This document shows, one piece after another, positions 1 through 7,518 of a stretch of 64,000 nt of DNA. Within the stretch, counting starts at the first letter, position 1; every line of letters starts with the position of its first letter. This DNA comes from Teichococcus rhizosphaerae. Its GTDB lineage: Bacteria; Pseudomonadota; Alphaproteobacteria; Acetobacterales; Acetobacteraceae. The notes beneath the pieces were generated by a model. That model searched no databases. It saw nothing but the letters and a program-made list of their open reading frames with translations, and was not told the origin of the DNA. The stretch is taken from NCBI RefSeq assembly GCF_002631185.1, contig NZ_PDNU01000005.1, positions 1 to 64,000 of the forward strand, written 5' to 3'. The translations under genes and the position numbers were made by a program.

Positions 1-17
1 CCAGACCTTCCCGCGGC

Positions 18-52
18 GCCGCCCGCCGGCACCTCACTTCCGCCCGGGCGGC
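18..52 (+). terminator. weak hairpin upstream of the first gene
   Basis: An 8-bp inverted repeat (gccgcccg at 18-25, cgggcggc at 45-52) with a 19-base loop is followed by ctttcgtt. It could end a gene lying left of the window. The long loop and the lack of a clean T run make this tentative. The rest of 1-161 holds no gene I can support and should contain the promoter of the next gene. Confidence 0.25.
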
Positions 53-161
53 CTTTCGTTCGGCACCCGCCATCCGCTAGATAGGGCGACACGCCCCCCG
101 GGCGCACCCCCTTCTCCTTGCAACCGGCGCCCGTCGCCGCCGCGCCACAGGAAACCGCCTC

Positions 162-818
162 ATGAAGTTCTTCGTCGACACCGCCGAGGTGTCCGAGATC
201 CGCGCGCTCGCCGAGCTTGGCATGGTGGACGGCGTCACCACCAACCCGTCGCTGATCGCCAAGTCCGGCCGCAACATGGCCGAGGTGATCGCCGAGATCT
301 GCGCCATCACCCCCGGCCATGTTTCCGCCGAGGTGACGGCCACCGACCACGAGACCATGCTGGCCGAGGGCCGCTTCCTGCGCGGCATCGCGCCGAACGT
401 GGCGGTGAAGGTGCCGCTGACCGAGGCGGGGCTGCGCACCTGCCGGGCGCTCACGGACGAGGGCACGCCGGTCAACGTCACGCTGTGCTTCTCCCCCACC
501 CAGGCGCTGCTGGCGGCCAAGGCGGGCGCCACCTACATCTCGCCCTTCGTCGGCCGGCTGGACGACCTGGCGCAGGACGGCATGCAGCTCATCGCCGACA
601 TCGTGCAGATCTACCGCAACTACCCGGCGATCCGGACCGAGGTGCTGGTGGCCTCCATCCGCCACCCGCTGCACCTGGCGCAGGCGGCCAAGCTCGGCGC
701 GGGCGTCGCCACCCTGCCCCCCGCCGTGATCCGCCAGCTCATCAAGCACCCGCTGACCGACCGCGGCCTGGAAGCCTTTCTGGCCGACTGGAAGAAGACC
801 GGCCAGAGCATCCTCTGA
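162..818 (+). CDS. fsa: fructose-6-phosphate aldolase / transaldolase-like protein
   Basis: A 218-residue class I aldolase of the short transaldolase (TalC/FsaA) family. Family members cleave or form fructose 6-phosphate from dihydroxyacetone and glyceraldehyde 3-phosphate, or act as transaldolase in the pentose phosphate pathway. The start [10 protein letters not shown], the GVTTNPSL stretch (about residues 24-31) and the Schiff-base lysine in VAVKVP (about K83) are all present, and the length is normal for the family. It is cytosolic. The ATG at 162 follows a purine-rich acaggaaacc. The DUF484 gene starts 32 bases downstream on the same strand, so the two are probably cotranscribed. Sequence alone does not separate aldolase from transaldolase activity. 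Confidence 0.9.
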   Translation: MKFFVDTAEVSEIRALAELGMVDGVTTNPSLIAKSGRNMAEVIAEICAITPGHVSAEVTATDHETMLAEGRFLRGIAPNVAVKVPLTEAGLRTCRALTDEGTPVNVTLCFSPTQALLAAKAGATYISPFVGRLDDLAQDGMQLIADIVQIYRNYPAIRTEVLVASIRHPLHLAQAAKLGAGVATLPPAVIRQLIKHPLTDRGLEAFLADWKKTGQSIL

Positions 819-850
819 GGGGAGATGGGAGCGGCGCGGGGCCGGCCGGC

Positions 851-1450
851 ATGACGCCCGAGGATGTGGCCGCCTGGCTGCGCGCCCATCCCGGCTTCCT
901 GGCCGAGCGGCCGGAGCTGTACCGGATGCTGGCGCCGCCCCGCCGCGTGCATGGCGAGGAGCTGGCCGACCACATGGCGGCGATGCTGGCCACCGAGCGC
1001 GCCGCCAGCCGCGACCTGGCCGAGGCGGCGCGCGAGGGGGCGGGCTTCGCCGCCCGTGCCCGCGCCGCCGTGCTGGCGCTGATCCCGAGCCGCGACCCGG
1101 CCGAGACGGTGAGCCAGGAATGGCCCGCCCTGCTGGGGCTCGAGCACTGCGCCCTGGCCGATGAGGGCATGCCCCGCCCCCACCGGCTGAGCCTGCCGCG
1201 CGGCACGGTGGCGCGGCTGCTGCCGGCGGGGCGCGACGCGCGGGTGCGCCCTTCCCCCACCGAGCTGCCGCTGCTGCACGCCGAGGCCGCCGGCCTGGTG
1301 CAATGCGACGCCCTGGCCCGCCTGCCCCTGCCCGGCGCCCCCGCCATGCTGGTGCTGGGCGCCCGCGCCGTGGCCGGCCTGCCGGCCCGGGGCGCGGGGC
1401 CTGAGCTGCTGTTCCTGGCGCGCGCCCTGGCCGCCGCCCTGCTGCGATGA
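851..1450 (+). CDS. DUF484 family protein
   Basis: A 199-residue cytosolic protein. Its opening, roughly TPEDVAAWLRAHPGFLAERPEL, is the typical N-terminus of DUF484 proteins, followed by a helical stretch and a GAF-like C-terminal part (about residues 70-199). The molecular role is unknown. In many proteobacteria the gene lies directly before xerC, as here, and it is thought to go with that recombinase. The ATG at 851 was chosen because it gives the family N-terminus; the reading frame is open further upstream, but that part overlaps the aldolase gene. The last four bases ATGA overlap the xerC start, which suggests translational coupling. Confidence 0.85.
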   Translation: MTPEDVAAWLRAHPGFLAERPELYRMLAPPRRVHGEELADHMAAMLATERAASRDLAEAAREGAGFAARARAAVLALIPSRDPAETVSQEWPALLGLEHCALADEGMPRPHRLSLPRGTVARLLPAGRDARVRPSPTELPLLHAEAAGLVQCDALARLPLPGAPAMLVLGARAVAGLPARGAGPELLFLARALAAALLR

Positions 1451-2373
1451 GCGAGGACGCCATGACCGGCTTCGAGGCACGCCAGCTCTGGCTGGACTGG
1501 CTGGCGCGCGAGCGCCGGGCCAGCCGCCACACCCTGGTCGCCTATGGCGGCGACCTGACCGACTTCCTCGACTTCCTCACCCGCCACCAGGGCGAGGAGC
1601 CCAGCATGGCCAGCTTTGCCGCGCTGCGGCCGGCCGACCTCCGCGCCTTCCTGGCCGAGCGGGCGACGCGGGACGGGGTGGGCAACGCCACCCGCGCGCG
1701 GCAGCTCGCGGCCATACGCGGCTTCCTGCGCTTCCTGGCGCGGCACCACGGCCTGCCGCCCCTGGCGCTCGCCGGGCTGCGCGGGCCTCGCGTGGTGCCC
1801 CCCGCCCCGCGCCCGCTGACCCCCGAGCAGGCGCTCGACGTTTCGCGCGCGGCGGGCGACGTGGAGAACACCCCCCTCCTCTCGGCGCGCGACACGGCGC
1901 TGTTCACCCTGCTCTATGGCTGCGGCCTGCGCATCTCCGAGGGGCTGGCGCTCAACGTGAAGGACGCGCCCAAGGCGGGGCAGGCGCTGCGCATCCTCGG
2001 CAAGGGGGAGAAGGAGCGGCTGGTGCCGGTGCTGCCCGCCGTGGCCGAGGCGGTTGCCGCTTATCTGCGGCTGCGCGGCGGCGCCCTGCCGGACGACCCG
2101 CTCTTTCTCGGCGCGCGCGGCGACCGGCTGGACCCCGGCGTGGCGCAGAAGGCGCTGCGCACCTATCGCCGCCTCGTGGGCCTGCCCGAGAGCGCCACGC
2201 CGCACGCGCTGCGCCATTCCTTCGCCACCCACCTGCTGGGGGCGGGCGGCGACCTGCGCGCCATCCAGGAACTGCTGGGCCATGCCAGCCTGTCCACCAC
2301 CCAGCGCTACACCAGCGTCGATTCCGTGAAGCTGCTGGAAACCTGGCAGAAGGCGCATCCCCGCGCCCGCTGA
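1447..2373 (+). CDS. xerC: tyrosine recombinase XerC
   Basis: A 308-residue site-specific tyrosine recombinase that, with XerD, resolves chromosome dimers at dif. An N-terminal SAM-like core-binding domain covers about residues 10-105, and the catalytic domain about 120-300. The catalytic set is complete: R162 (LRISE), K186, H253 and R256 (HALRH), H279 (LGHAS) and nucleophile Y288. Its coupling to DUF484 and normal length support XerC rather than a phage integrase. Its probable partner XerD is encoded at 59325-60212. The start overlaps the DUF484 stop by four bases. A second in-frame ATG five codons later is possible. Confidence 0.95.
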   Translation: MSEDAMTGFEARQLWLDWLARERRASRHTLVAYGGDLTDFLDFLTRHQGEEPSMASFAALRPADLRAFLAERATRDGVGNATRARQLAAIRGFLRFLARHHGLPPLALAGLRGPRVVPPAPRPLTPEQALDVSRAAGDVENTPLLSARDTALFTLLYGCGLRISEGLALNVKDAPKAGQALRILGKGEKERLVPVLPAVAEAVAAYLRLRGGALPDDPLFLGARGDRLDPGVAQKALRTYRRLVGLPESATPHALRHSFATHLLGAGGDLRAIQELLGHASLSTTQRYTSVDSVKLLETWQKAHPRAR

Positions 2374-2389
2374 GGCGCTGCAGGCGCCA

Positions 2390-2671
2390 TCAGGGGCGGC
2401 GGAAGCCCCAGCGCAGCCGCCCCGCCCAGCCCCGGCCGCGCTCCACCATCTGCTTCTCCAGCGCGCCCAGGCTGTCCACCCGGGCGGGCCAGCGCGCATG
2501 GCACCAGCCCAGCGCCCGCTGCGACCAGGCATGCTGCTCGCGCAGCACGAAGATCCCGAGCAGCAGGAAGAGCGTGCCATTCATCACCGGCAGGATCAGC
2601 CCGGCCACGCCGAGCGCCAGAAGCGACCAGCCGGCCATCTTGCGCTTCCAGGAAGGGCGGTAGACGAGCAT
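2390..2671 (-). CDS. small two-helix membrane protein
   Basis: A 93-residue protein with a basic N-terminus, two hydrophobic segments (about residues 13-27 and 30-43) separated by a short turn LPVMNG, and a basic C-terminal tail. The layout resembles the PGPGW and DUF454 families of small inner-membrane proteins, but the exact PGPGW motif is absent, so family membership is a guess. It lies 32 bases downstream of the YoaK-family gene on the same strand and converges on xerC, 16 bases away. The ATG at 2671 gives a lysine/arginine-rich cytoplasmic start; the frame stays open upstream without recognisable sequence. Function unknown. Confidence 0.6.
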   Translation of the reverse strand: MLVYRPSWKRKMAGWSLLALGVAGLILPVMNGTLFLLLGIFVLREQHAWSQRALGWCHARWPARVDSLGALEKQMVERGRGWAGRLRWGFRRP

Positions 2672-2703
2672 GGCAGGGCAGATGGCGCTGCCGCGCCGTT
2701 CCC

Positions 2704-3519
2704 TCAAGGGCAGCGCATGGCCTCCGCGGCCAGCATCAGCAGCGCCGCCAGCGGCAGGCAGAAGGCGAAGCCCAGCGCCAGGAAGCCCGCCGCCCCCGCC
2801 ACCCCGCCCAGGAAGAAGCTGCCGAGCAGCGCCAGCAGCAGCCGCAGCCTGGCGCGGTCCGCCCGCACGAAGGGGCGGCCTTCCAGCAGGCCGGCGCGGT
2901 TCCAGTAGAGCAGCTTGCCCAGCTCCACGCCGATGTCGGTGATGACGCCGGTCATGTGGGTGGTGCGCATCCGCGCGCCGGAGATCTTGGTGATGGTGGC
3001 GTTCTGCAGCCCCATCAGGAAGCACAGCAGCGGGGTGGCCAGCGCCACAGGCGGCACGCCCCCGGCCTCGCGCGCCGCCAGCCAGCCCACGCCGCCACCG
3101 GCCAGCAGCAGCCCGGCCTCCAGCCGCAGCGGGACGAGATAGGGGTTGCGCCGCCCCCGCCGCCGCCCGCGGTTGATCAGCACGGCCGAGACGCCGGCGC
3201 CCGCCGTGAAGGCCAGCAGCGCCAGCAGCCCCGCCAGCACCACCGGCATGGCGCCGAGCACCAGGTGATCCGCCATGGCCGAGACGATGCCGGACATGTG
3301 AGAGGTATAGGCTCCGACGAGCAGGAAGCCGCCGGCATTCACCGCCCCCGCCACGGCGGCAAGGCAGAGGCTGAGCCCCGCCTCGCTCAGCCCGCCGCCC
3401 CGGAACCAGCGGACAAGCAGAGGGCGGGCGAGCCGGCGGCGGACCAGCCGGAGCCGCGAGGGCCCAAAACGGGAAGACCCGAGACGAGAAGATCGGGCGC
3501 GCGGGCGAGGCTTGCCCAC
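2704..3519 (-). CDS. YoaK family (DUF1275) membrane protein
   Basis: A 271-residue integral membrane protein. The signatures AGAVNAGGFLLVGAYTSHMSG (about residues 57-77) and GLQNATITKISGARMRTTHMTG (about 169-190) are typical of the DUF1275/UPF0700 family, whose substrate is unknown. About six transmembrane segments are predicted. The N-terminal 35 residues are unusually rich in Arg and Ser with a short internal repeat (GSSRFGPSR), so the true start may lie later, near residue 34, at a non-ATG codon. It begins 13 bases after the lpdA stop on the same strand, so it may be read through from lpdA. Confidence 0.8.
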   Translation of the reverse strand: MGKPRPRARSSRLGSSRFGPSRLRLVRRRLARPLLVRWFRGGGLSEAGLSLCLAAVAGAVNAGGFLLVGAYTSHMSGIVSAMADHLVLGAMPVVLAGLLALLAFTAGAGVSAVLINRGRRRGRRNPYLVPLRLEAGLLLAGGGVGWLAAREAGGVPPVALATPLLCFLMGLQNATITKISGARMRTTHMTGVITDIGVELGKLLYWNRAGLLEGRPFVRADRARLRLLLALLGSFFLGGVAGAAGFLALGFAFCLPLAALLMLAAEAMRCP

Positions 3520-3532
3520 CCGCGCCGCCCGC

Positions 3533-4924
3533 TCAGATGTGCAGCGGCCGGCCGTCCACGGCCAGCGCGGCTTCCTTCACCGCCTCGTTCAGCGTCGGGT
3601 GGGCGTGGCAGGTGCGCGCCACGTCCTCGGCGCTGGCGCCGAACTCCATGGCGATGGCCACCTCGGCGATCAGCGTGCCGGCATCCGGGCCCAGGATGTG
3701 GCAGCCCAGCACGCGGTCCGTCTCCTTGTCGGCCAGGATCTTCACGAAGCCGTCCACGTCGCCCATGGCGCGGGCGCGGCCATTGGCCATGAAGGGGAAC
3801 TTGCCGACCTTGTAGGCCTGGCCGCGCGCCTTCAGCTCCTCCTCCGTCTCGCCCACGCTGGCGATCTCGGGCCAGGTGTAGACGATGGCAGGAATGACGC
3901 CGTAGTTCACGTGGCCGGCCTGCCCGGCCAGGATCTCGGCCAGAGCCACGCCCTCATCCTCGGCCTTGTGCGCCAGCATGGCGCCGGCGATGACGTCGCC
4001 GATGGCATAGATGCCGGGGACGTTGGTGGCGAAGTGGCCATCGGTCTTCACCCGGCCGCGCTCGTCCAGCTCCACGCCCACCTCGGCCAGGCCCAGGCCC
4101 TCCGTGTAGGGGCGGCGGCCGATCGCCAGCAGCACCACGTCCGCCTTGATCTCCTCGGCCGCGCCGCCGGCGGCGGGCTCCACCGTCAGGGTCACGCCCT
4201 CGGCCGACTTGGCGGCGGCGGTGACCTTGGACTTCAGCCTGAACTTCATGCCCTGCTTGGCGAGCACGCGCTCGAACTGCTTGGCCGTCTCGGCGTCCAT
4301 GCCGGGGGCGAGGCGGTCGAGATACTCGATCACCGTCACCTCCGAGCCCAGGCGGCGCCACACGGAGCCCAGCTCCAGCCCGATCACGCCGCCGCCGATG
4401 ACGACGAGGTGGCCCGGCACCTTCTCCAGCTCCAGCGCGCCGGTGGAGGTGACGACCTGCTTCTCGTCCACCTCGACGCCGCGCAGCGGCGCGCTGTCCG
4501 AGCCGGTGGCGATGACGATGTTCCTGGTCTCAAAGGTCTGGCCGGCGACCTCGACCTTGCCGGGTGCGACAACCTTGCCGGTGCCCTTCAGCCAGGTGAT
4601 CTTGTTCTTCTTAAAGAGGAACTCGACGCCCTTGGTGTTGGCGGACACCACCTCGCCCTTGCGCGCCTGCATGCGCGCGAGATCGAGCTTCACGCCCTCG
4701 ACGATGATGCCGTGCTCGGCGAATTTGTGCTTCGTCTCCTCGAAGCTTTCCGAGGATTGCAGCAGCGCCTTGGATGGGATGCAGCCGACGTTCAGGCAGG
4801 TGCCGCCCAGCGTCTCGCGCTTCTCGACGCAGGCCACCTTGAGCCCGAGCTGCGCGGCGCGGATGGCGCAGACATAACCGCCGGGGCCGGCGCCGATCAC
4901 GATCACGTCGAAGCTGTCGGACAT
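3533..4924 (-). CDS. lpdA: dihydrolipoyl dehydrogenase (E3)
   Basis: A 463-residue flavoprotein that reoxidises dihydrolipoamide on the E2 of 2-oxo acid dehydrogenase complexes using NAD+. The FAD-binding GAGPGG lies at residues 11-16, the redox disulfide is C43/C48 in [13 protein letters not shown], the NAD-binding [10 protein letters not shown] lies mid-protein, and the C-terminal dimer motif HAHPTLNEA carries the active-site His. The ATG at 4924 gives the canonical start [16 protein letters not shown]; the frame runs open far upstream but without E3 homology. It belongs functionally with sucAB, but a plus-strand receptor gene separates it from sucB, so it needs its own promoter in 4925-5170. 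Confidence 0.96.
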   Translation of the reverse strand: MSDSFDVIVIGAGPGGYVCAIRAAQLGLKVACVEKRETLGGTCLNVGCIPSKALLQSSESFEETKHKFAEHGIIVEGVKLDLARMQARKGEVVSANTKGVEFLFKKNKITWLKGTGKVVAPGKVEVAGQTFETRNIVIATGSDSAPLRGVEVDEKQVVTSTGALELEKVPGHLVVIGGGVIGLELGSVWRRLGSEVTVIEYLDRLAPGMDAETAKQFERVLAKQGMKFRLKSKVTAAAKSAEGVTLTVEPAAGGAAEEIKADVVLLAIGRRPYTEGLGLAEVGVELDERGRVKTDGHFATNVPGIYAIGDVIAGAMLAHKAEDEGVALAEILAGQAGHVNYGVIPAIVYTWPEIASVGETEEELKARGQAYKVGKFPFMANGRARAMGDVDGFVKILADKETDRVLGCHILGPDAGTLIAEVAIAMEFGASAEDVARTCHAHPTLNEAVKEAALAVDGRPLHI

Positions 4925-5170
4925 GGGGCAAAAGTCCTGCTTGGCAATGGAATGTGACGGGCAAACTGGCCTGCCCGGCGCCATCGGGCAAGGGGCAGCG
5001 TGGCCCGGCCGGCCCTGCGGCGCGCGCGGCTGCCCTCCCGCCCCCGCATGCGGCGCCTTGTGCGCAGGGGCCGTTTCCCGTCTGGATTGTTGCCAGCCGC
5101 CTGCCGCCTCTGCCACGCTCGCCGGCGGGCCGGGGCCAGGATGAAGCCCCGCCCAGGGGAGAAATGAAGA

Positions 5171-6163
5171 ATGGTGACTGGTTCCAACCGAGCATGGCCA
5201 CGCCGTGGCGCCCTGGCGCTGGCGGCGGGCATGGCCGCCGGCGCCCTGGCGCGCCCCGCCCTGGCGCAGGGCTTCCCCAGCCGGCAGATCCGGCTGATGA
5301 TCCCCTGGCCGCCCGGCGGCTCGGCCGATGCGCAGCTCCGCTCCCTGGCCGACCTCGCCACCCGGACGCTGGGGCAGCCGATCGTCATCGAGAACCGCTC
5401 CGGCGCGCGCGGGCTGCTCGCCGCGCAGGCGCTGCTGCAGGCCGCCCCCGATGGCTACACCCTGGCGCAGCACCACCTCTCGGTGATCCGCCACCCCTTC
5501 CTGACCAAGGCGAAGTCCTGGCACCCGGTGGAGGACTTCACCCCCGTCATCGGCCTCACCGGCTGGCTGTTCGGCGTGGTGGTGCGCGCCGACAGCCCGA
5601 TCAAGAGCTGGGCCGACTACGTGGCCGCGGCCAAGGCGCGGCCAGGGATGATGACCTATTCCACCAGCGGCATCGGCACCACCAACCACCTGGCCATGGA
5701 GGACATCTGCACGCGCCTCGGCATCCAGCTGACGCATGTGCCCTTCCGCGGCAGCACGGAGGGGGTGACGGCGATGCTGGGCGGGCAGATCGACAGCATC
5801 GCCGACAGCTCGGCCTGGGTGCCGCAGGTGGAGGCGGGGCAGTTCCGCCTGCTCTGCGTCTGGTCGCCCGAGCGCGCCAAGCGCTTCCCCGACGTGCCGA
5901 CGCTGCGCGACCTCGGCATCGATCTCGCCGTCACCTCGCCCTATGGCATCGCCGGGCCGAAGGGCATGGACCCCGGCGTGGTGCGGGTGCTGCACGACGC
6001 GCTGAAGGCGGCGCTGCTCAGCCCGGAGAACACGGCGATCCGCGAGAAGTGGGACATGCCGCTGAACTACCTCGACACCGAGGCCTACCGGGACTTCACG
6101 GTGCGGCGCGCCGCCTATGAGAAGGAGATGGTGACCCGCCTCAACCTCAGCATCGACAGCTGA
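5171..6163 (+). CDS. Bug/TctC family tripartite tricarboxylate receptor
   Basis: A 330-residue periplasmic solute-binding protein. A twin-arginine-containing signal ([11 protein letters not shown], cleavage probably after ARPALA near residue 32) precedes a Bug fold with the family landmarks [19 protein letters not shown] and the DGYTL loop. Bug proteins bind small carboxylates for TctABC uptake or act as sensors; no tctA/tctB lies nearby, so the ligand and partner are unknown. A good Shine-Dalgarno (aggggaga) precedes the ATG at 5171. It is oriented against the flanking sucB and lpdA, splitting what would otherwise be a single suc-lpd operon, which suggests a later insertion. A 14-bp perfect hairpin follows it. 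Confidence 0.9.
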   Translation: MVTGSNRAWPRRGALALAAGMAAGALARPALAQGFPSRQIRLMIPWPPGGSADAQLRSLADLATRTLGQPIVIENRSGARGLLAAQALLQAAPDGYTLAQHHLSVIRHPFLTKAKSWHPVEDFTPVIGLTGWLFGVVVRADSPIKSWADYVAAAKARPGMMTYSTSGIGTTNHLAMEDICTRLGIQLTHVPFRGSTEGVTAMLGGQIDSIADSSAWVPQVEAGQFRLLCVWSPERAKRFPDVPTLRDLGIDLAVTSPYGIAGPKGMDPGVVRVLHDALKAALLSPENTAIREKWDMPLNYLDTEAYRDFTVRRAAYEKEMVTRLNLSIDS

Positions 6164-6171
6164 GAACGCGA

Positions 6172-6200
6172 AGCGGGGGCCGCATGATGCGGCCCCCGCT
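6172..6200. terminator. bidirectional hairpin between the Bug gene and sucB
   Basis: A perfect inverted repeat of 14 bp per arm (agcgggggccgcat, one central base, atgcggcccccgct). It lies 8 bases after the receptor stop and 26 bases before the sucB stop, so it can serve both convergent transcripts. There is no T run on either side. Confidence 0.75.
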
Positions 6201-6226
6201 CCTCACTCCAACGCGGAGCAGCCGGA

Positions 6227-7477
6227 TCAGATGTCCAGCATCAGCCGGCGCGGATCCTCGATGCTCTCCTTCACGCGCACCAGGAAGGACACCGCCTCCT
6301 TCCCGTCCACGATGCGGTGGTCGTAGGAGAGCGCCAGGTACATCATCGGGCGGATCTCGATCTTGCCGCCCACCACCATCGGGCGCTCCTGGATCTTGTG
6401 CATGCCCAGGATGCCCGACTGCGGCGGGTTCAGGATCGGCGTCGACATCAGCGAGCCGTAGATGCCGCCATTGGTGATGGTGAAGGAGCCGCCCGAAAGC
6501 TCGTCCAGCTTCAGCTGCCCATCGCGCGCCTTGCGGCCGAAGCCCGCGATCGACTTCTCGATCTCGGCGAAGGACATCTGGTCGGCGTTCTTCAGCACCG
6601 GCACGACGAGGCCGGACGGGCCACCCACCGCGATGCCCATGTGCACGAAGTTCTTGTAGACGATGTCGTCGCCGTCGATCTCGGCGTTGACCGCCGGGAA
6701 CTCCTTCAGCGCCGCGACGCAGGCCTTCACGAAGAAGGACATGAAGCCGAGCTTGGTGCCCTGCTTCTTCTCGAACACGTCCTTGTACTCGTTGCGCAGC
6801 GCCATCACCGCGCCCATGTCCACCTCGTTGAAGGTGGTGAGCATGGCGGCGGTGTTCTGCGCCTCCTTCAGCCGGTTGGCGATGGTCTTGCGCAGGCGGG
6901 TCATCTTCACCCGCTCCTCGCCGCCTTCCAGGGCGCGTGGGGCCTTGGGCGCGGCGGGCTTGGCCGCCTCGGGCGCCGGGCGGGCCAGGAAGGACTGCAC
7001 GTCGCCCTTGCTGATGCGGCCGTCCTTCGCAGTGCCGGCGCCGATCTGCTCGGCCGACACGTTGTTCTCAGCCATCATCTTGGCGGCGGCGGGCAGCGGC
7101 GCGTGGCCGACGCCGGGGCGGCCCCCCGGCCCGGTCTCGGCGCGCGGCGCCTCCACCTTGGGGCCGGAGGGCGCGGCGGCGGGGGCCGCGGCCGGGCTCG
7201 CGGCCTTGTCGGCGGCGGGCTTCGGCGCGGCGGCCTTGCCATCGCCCGCGCCGATCACGCCGAGCACGGCGCCCGGCTCCACCTCGGCGCCCTCATCGGC
7301 CGCGATCGACTCCAGCACGCCGGCGGAAGGCGCGTTGACCTCGACCGTGACCTTGTCGGTTTCCAGCTCCACCAGCGGCTCGTCGGCCGCAACCGCCTCA
7401 CCGGCCTTCTTCATCCACTTCGCCACAGTCGCGGTGGACACGCTCTCGCCCAGTGTGGGCACCACAATTTCGGTCAT
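6227..7477 (-). CDS. sucB: 2-oxoglutarate dehydrogenase E2 (dihydrolipoyl succinyltransferase)
   Basis: A 416-residue E2 component that transfers the succinyl group to CoA in the TCA cycle. The lipoyl domain is residues 1-75 with the lipoylated K42 in ETDKVTV. An Ala/Pro-rich linker follows (about 80-115), then the E3-binding peripheral subunit domain (about 120-160) and the catalytic domain (about 185-416). The active site is H387 and D391 in YDHRIVDG. One lipoyl domain, as usual for SucB. It starts 41 bases after the sucA stop on the same strand and is surely cotranscribed with it. The E3 gene lpdA lies beyond an opposing receptor gene. Confidence 0.97.
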   Translation of the reverse strand: MTEIVVPTLGESVSTATVAKWMKKAGEAVAADEPLVELETDKVTVEVNAPSAGVLESIAADEGAEVEPGAVLGVIGAGDGKAAAPKPAADKAASPAAAPAAAPSGPKVEAPRAETGPGGRPGVGHAPLPAAAKMMAENNVSAEQIGAGTAKDGRISKGDVQSFLARPAPEAAKPAAPKAPRALEGGEERVKMTRLRKTIANRLKEAQNTAAMLTTFNEVDMGAVMALRNEYKDVFEKKQGTKLGFMSFFVKACVAALKEFPAVNAEIDGDDIVYKNFVHMGIAVGGPSGLVVPVLKNADQMSFAEIEKSIAGFGRKARDGQLKLDELSGGSFTITNGGIYGSLMSTPILNPPQSGILGMHKIQERPMVVGGKIEIRPMMYLALSYDHRIVDGKEAVSFLVRVKESIEDPRRLMLDI

Positions 7478-7518
7478 TCTGCCGTCGCCTTCTTGCCGGT
7501 GCGATGCTCAGGAATGGG

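Noticed and set aside
1447-2373. Phage or island integrase
   Set aside because: Coupling to DUF484, size and full similarity to XerC point to the housekeeping recombinase; no attachment repeats or phage genes. The same applies to xerD at 59325-60212.
742-2580. Minus-strand open frame across DUF484 and xerC
   Set aside because: Both genes on the other strand have full motif sets; this frame is low-complexity Ala/Arg/Gly.
4925-5995. N-terminal extension of lpdA across the Bug gene
   Set aside because: The open frame continues upstream, but the E3 family start is at 4924 and the extension overlaps a good gene on the other strand.
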